DNA of 64,000 nt, from NCBI GenBank assembly GCA_037179515.1, contig JAXCGZ010019121.1, forward strand, positions 1 to 64,000, in the 5' to 3' direction. The notes below the pieces were generated by a model, which made no database searches, was not told the origin of the DNA, and was given only the letters and a program-made list of their open reading frames with translations. Positions 62,089 through 64,000 of the stretch are shown here, one piece after another (the first letter of the stretch is position 1; every line of letters starts with the position of its first letter). Source of the DNA: Halocaridina rubra (Eukaryota > Arthropoda > Malacostraca > Decapoda > Atyidae). Both the position numbers and the translations under genes were made by a program.

Positions 62089-63986
62089 CAGTGTGACACT
62101 GTTTGCTGTAGCCATAGATGACATTACCAAATAAATTCTATATGAGGTTGAGTGTAGCCTATAAGTTGATGATTTTGCCATCACATGCAAGTCAAATCGA
62201 ATCTCCTGTGAGAGGCACCTTCAGACTGCAGTTAATAATATTACCAAGTGGACAGTGAAAAGAGGCATGCAATTTTCCATACAGAAGAGTATTATGGTGA
62301 ACTTTAACAGATAGCAGTGTCCAGAAAACCCCCACATAACTTTGTATGGCACCCCAGTACTAGGGCCTCAGAGGCAAGGTACCTTGGACTTTACTTTGAT
62401 AAAGGGCTGACATGGAATGTTCATATCAGGCACCTGCAAGAGAGTTGTCTCTTGGCGGTGAATTTGATTAAGCTCTTATCCCATCTTTATTGGGGCGCAG
62501 ACATGAAATCATTGGAAGTCATGTCCGATGCATAAGTCTAGTCCAGGGTTCAGTATGGTAGCCAAGTGTATGGCTTAGTGAAACCCACAGTATTAAATAG
62601 ATTAGATCCTATTATTAACCAGTGTTGGAGGGCAAGTTTGGGTGCCTTTCGGTCGAGCTCGATAACCAGTGTCTATGTTGAATCTGGCCATTTACCCCTT
62701 TCATATATTATAAACCATGACGTTTTGAAACAGCTTTTTAAGGTACAATCCTCAGTAGACTCCGCAACATATCATAGTGTTACCAGGAGTGTCCCTAGAT
62801 GCGCCTGCTCAGTTGCCTCCTTTTGTGGGGAAGAGAGCACAGATCCTGCAGAACGAATGTCTTATCCTAGATGTACCAATAAAACATGATGCTCCCCCAG
62901 ATATTCTCCAATGGCAATGACCCATAATACCTGTATGCCCTATGAATGTTCTCAAACACTCCTTACCTGGGGAGGAAGTTCGTTCAAGCTTCTTACACAT
63001 GCTGAGGAATGCCACGCACAGACTGTCCCCATATACACAGACGGGTCTAAGACTGAAGCATTGGTGGGATATGCAGCAATTTTCCCACATAATACCATTC
63101 GAGGGAAACTACACCATTATGCATCCATCTTTACAAGCTGAACTGTGGTGGCAGTCATGCTTGCAGTCAAGGAAATTTTTGCTTACCAAGACACTCAGAA
63201 CATCAAGTATTCAATTTAAGTTAACTCCCAAGGTGTGTTGAAGATCATATATACATCGTATCCCATTGTGACAGGAATCCACAAGTGGTTGTACAGATAA
63301 TCTGTAAGGAAAAACTGCGTCGACTTTTGCTGGGCTTTTTCTCAAGTAGGGATTGCCGGAAATGAAAAAGCCGATATAGAGGTGAAAAGTTGTTCGAGGT
63401 CTCTCACCACTGAGGAGGGCTTGGAACCGATGTCTTTTATGGATATGTGCTACCCTAGTCGGGAGGCAATATTTAACAGATGGCAAGAAAGTTGGGACTC
63501 CCCCGAAAATAATAACAATAAACTCAGAGAAATTAAAAAGACAGTTCGTAAGTAGGAGACCTCCTATCATCGAAAAAGAAAAGTTAAAACAGCACTCGCA
63601 AGAGTACGCACTGGGCACACTAACCTTACCCATGCATATCTGATGGCTGGAGAATGTAATGGACTAGTATATGAGATGCAGTGCTCTACTAACAGTTAAA
63701 CATGTCTTGGTAAACTGTAGAAAATAAAGTAATACCAGACATGAGTGCTTTGGTGCAAAAAACTTAAATCTATTTCTGATGCTTGCAGAATTAGATGTAT
63801 TTTCTTTTAATAAGATTATTGACTTTTTAGGTAAATGGGACCTTTTATCCAAAATATAGGTGACTAACTAAAGCCAAACCCCATTTGGCCCTTTCTTTGC
63901 TTCCCTCTCCAACTTATTTTCCTTTCCTGGGGAAGAATGCTCTCAGGGTGATGATCCCCGTCTTCTCTTTATTTCAATTCAATTCC
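62089..63986 (+). pseudogene. RNase H-bearing LINE (I/Jockey-like), 5'-truncated, with 13-bp duplication
   Basis: Flanked by AAGGAGAGATAAA (62076-62088 and 63987-63999). Contains an RT end (YKLMILPSHAS equivalent of Y.DD in a shifted frame: VDDFAITCKS near 62170), RYLGLYFDKGLTWNVHIRHL, LVKPTVLNRLDPIINQCWRASLGAFRSS, and RNase H pieces (YTDGSKTEALVGYAAIF near 63040, VGIAGNEKADIEV near 63350). It ends with a 3' UTR (CCAAACCCCATTTGGCCC) and no long poly(A). Many stops. Different from the LINE at 52912. Confidence 0.8.
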
Positions 63987-64000
63987 AAGGAGAGATAAAG
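63987..64000 (+). repeat. Right target-site duplication and resumption of LINE-X copy L
   Basis: AAGGAGAGATAAA followed by G, matching the LINE-X ORF1 consensus (GGAGATAAAGAAG). The rest of copy L lies outside the window. Confidence 0.8.

Overview
This window is eukaryotic repeat DNA, and I found no host single-copy gene in it. The content points to an arthropod. A decapod crustacean is my best guess from the mix of very long (TA)n microsatellites, Mag-like Gypsy elements, a dominant CR1/L2-like LINE and tRNA-derived repeats; this is inference, because no species-diagnostic gene is present. Almost every base belongs to a transposable element, a satellite or a microsatellite, and many elements sit inside others.

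Layout. 1-4.86 kb: a young minus-strand Gypsy element (Gypsy-1) with two 190-bp LTRs that look identical. 5.3-6.6 kb: rearranged pieces of the dominant LINE (called LINE-X here). 6.6-16.1 kb: (TA)n tracts alternating with a ~275-bp tandem repeat that carries a tRNA-like A-box/B-box module. That satellite is split by a 1,007-bp TG...CA insertion (probable solo LTR), folds back on itself near 9.95 kb, and has a second copy of the fold-back at 15.5 kb. LINE-X copy C (10.65-13.39 kb) and a GC-rich repeat (14.24-14.87 kb) lie between. 16.1-20.5 kb: three LINE-X copies head-to-tail on the minus strand. 20.6-20.8 kb: a 165-bp palindrome. 21.5-23.1 kb: older LINE-X fragments. 23.2-26.05 kb: a decayed RTE-like LINE. 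26.1-36.25 kb: an old LINE-X copy holding a tRNA-derived SINE and Gypsy-2, which itself holds Gypsy-3. 36.3-39.6 kb: LINE-X copy J. 39.9-49.0 kb: another old LINE-X copy holding Gypsy-4, whose 5' LTR holds LINE-X copy H with an intact 940-codon ORF2. 49.0-56.0 kb: a Copia element holding a repeat that holds an RTE fragment, plus a separate RNase H-bearing LINE. 56.0-64.0 kb: (TA)n, then LINE-X copies G, K and L head-to-tail; L is split by another RNase H-bearing LINE whose target-site duplication is the last sequence in the window.

How it works together. LINE-X appears to drive much of the structure. Its copies share a 3' hairpin and a tail of AATTAGGTAATCAC repeats, and new 5'-truncated copies repeatedly begin right after the tail of an older copy in the same orientation. 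Its ORF2 has no in-frame AUG near its start, but overlaps ORF1 in the -1 frame behind a correctly phased A_AAU_UUU heptamer. The LTR elements supply nested insertions with visible target-site duplications, so their relative order can be read directly. Most coding regions are broken. The best preserved are Gypsy-1 (one frame break before integrase) and LINE-X ORF2 of copy H.
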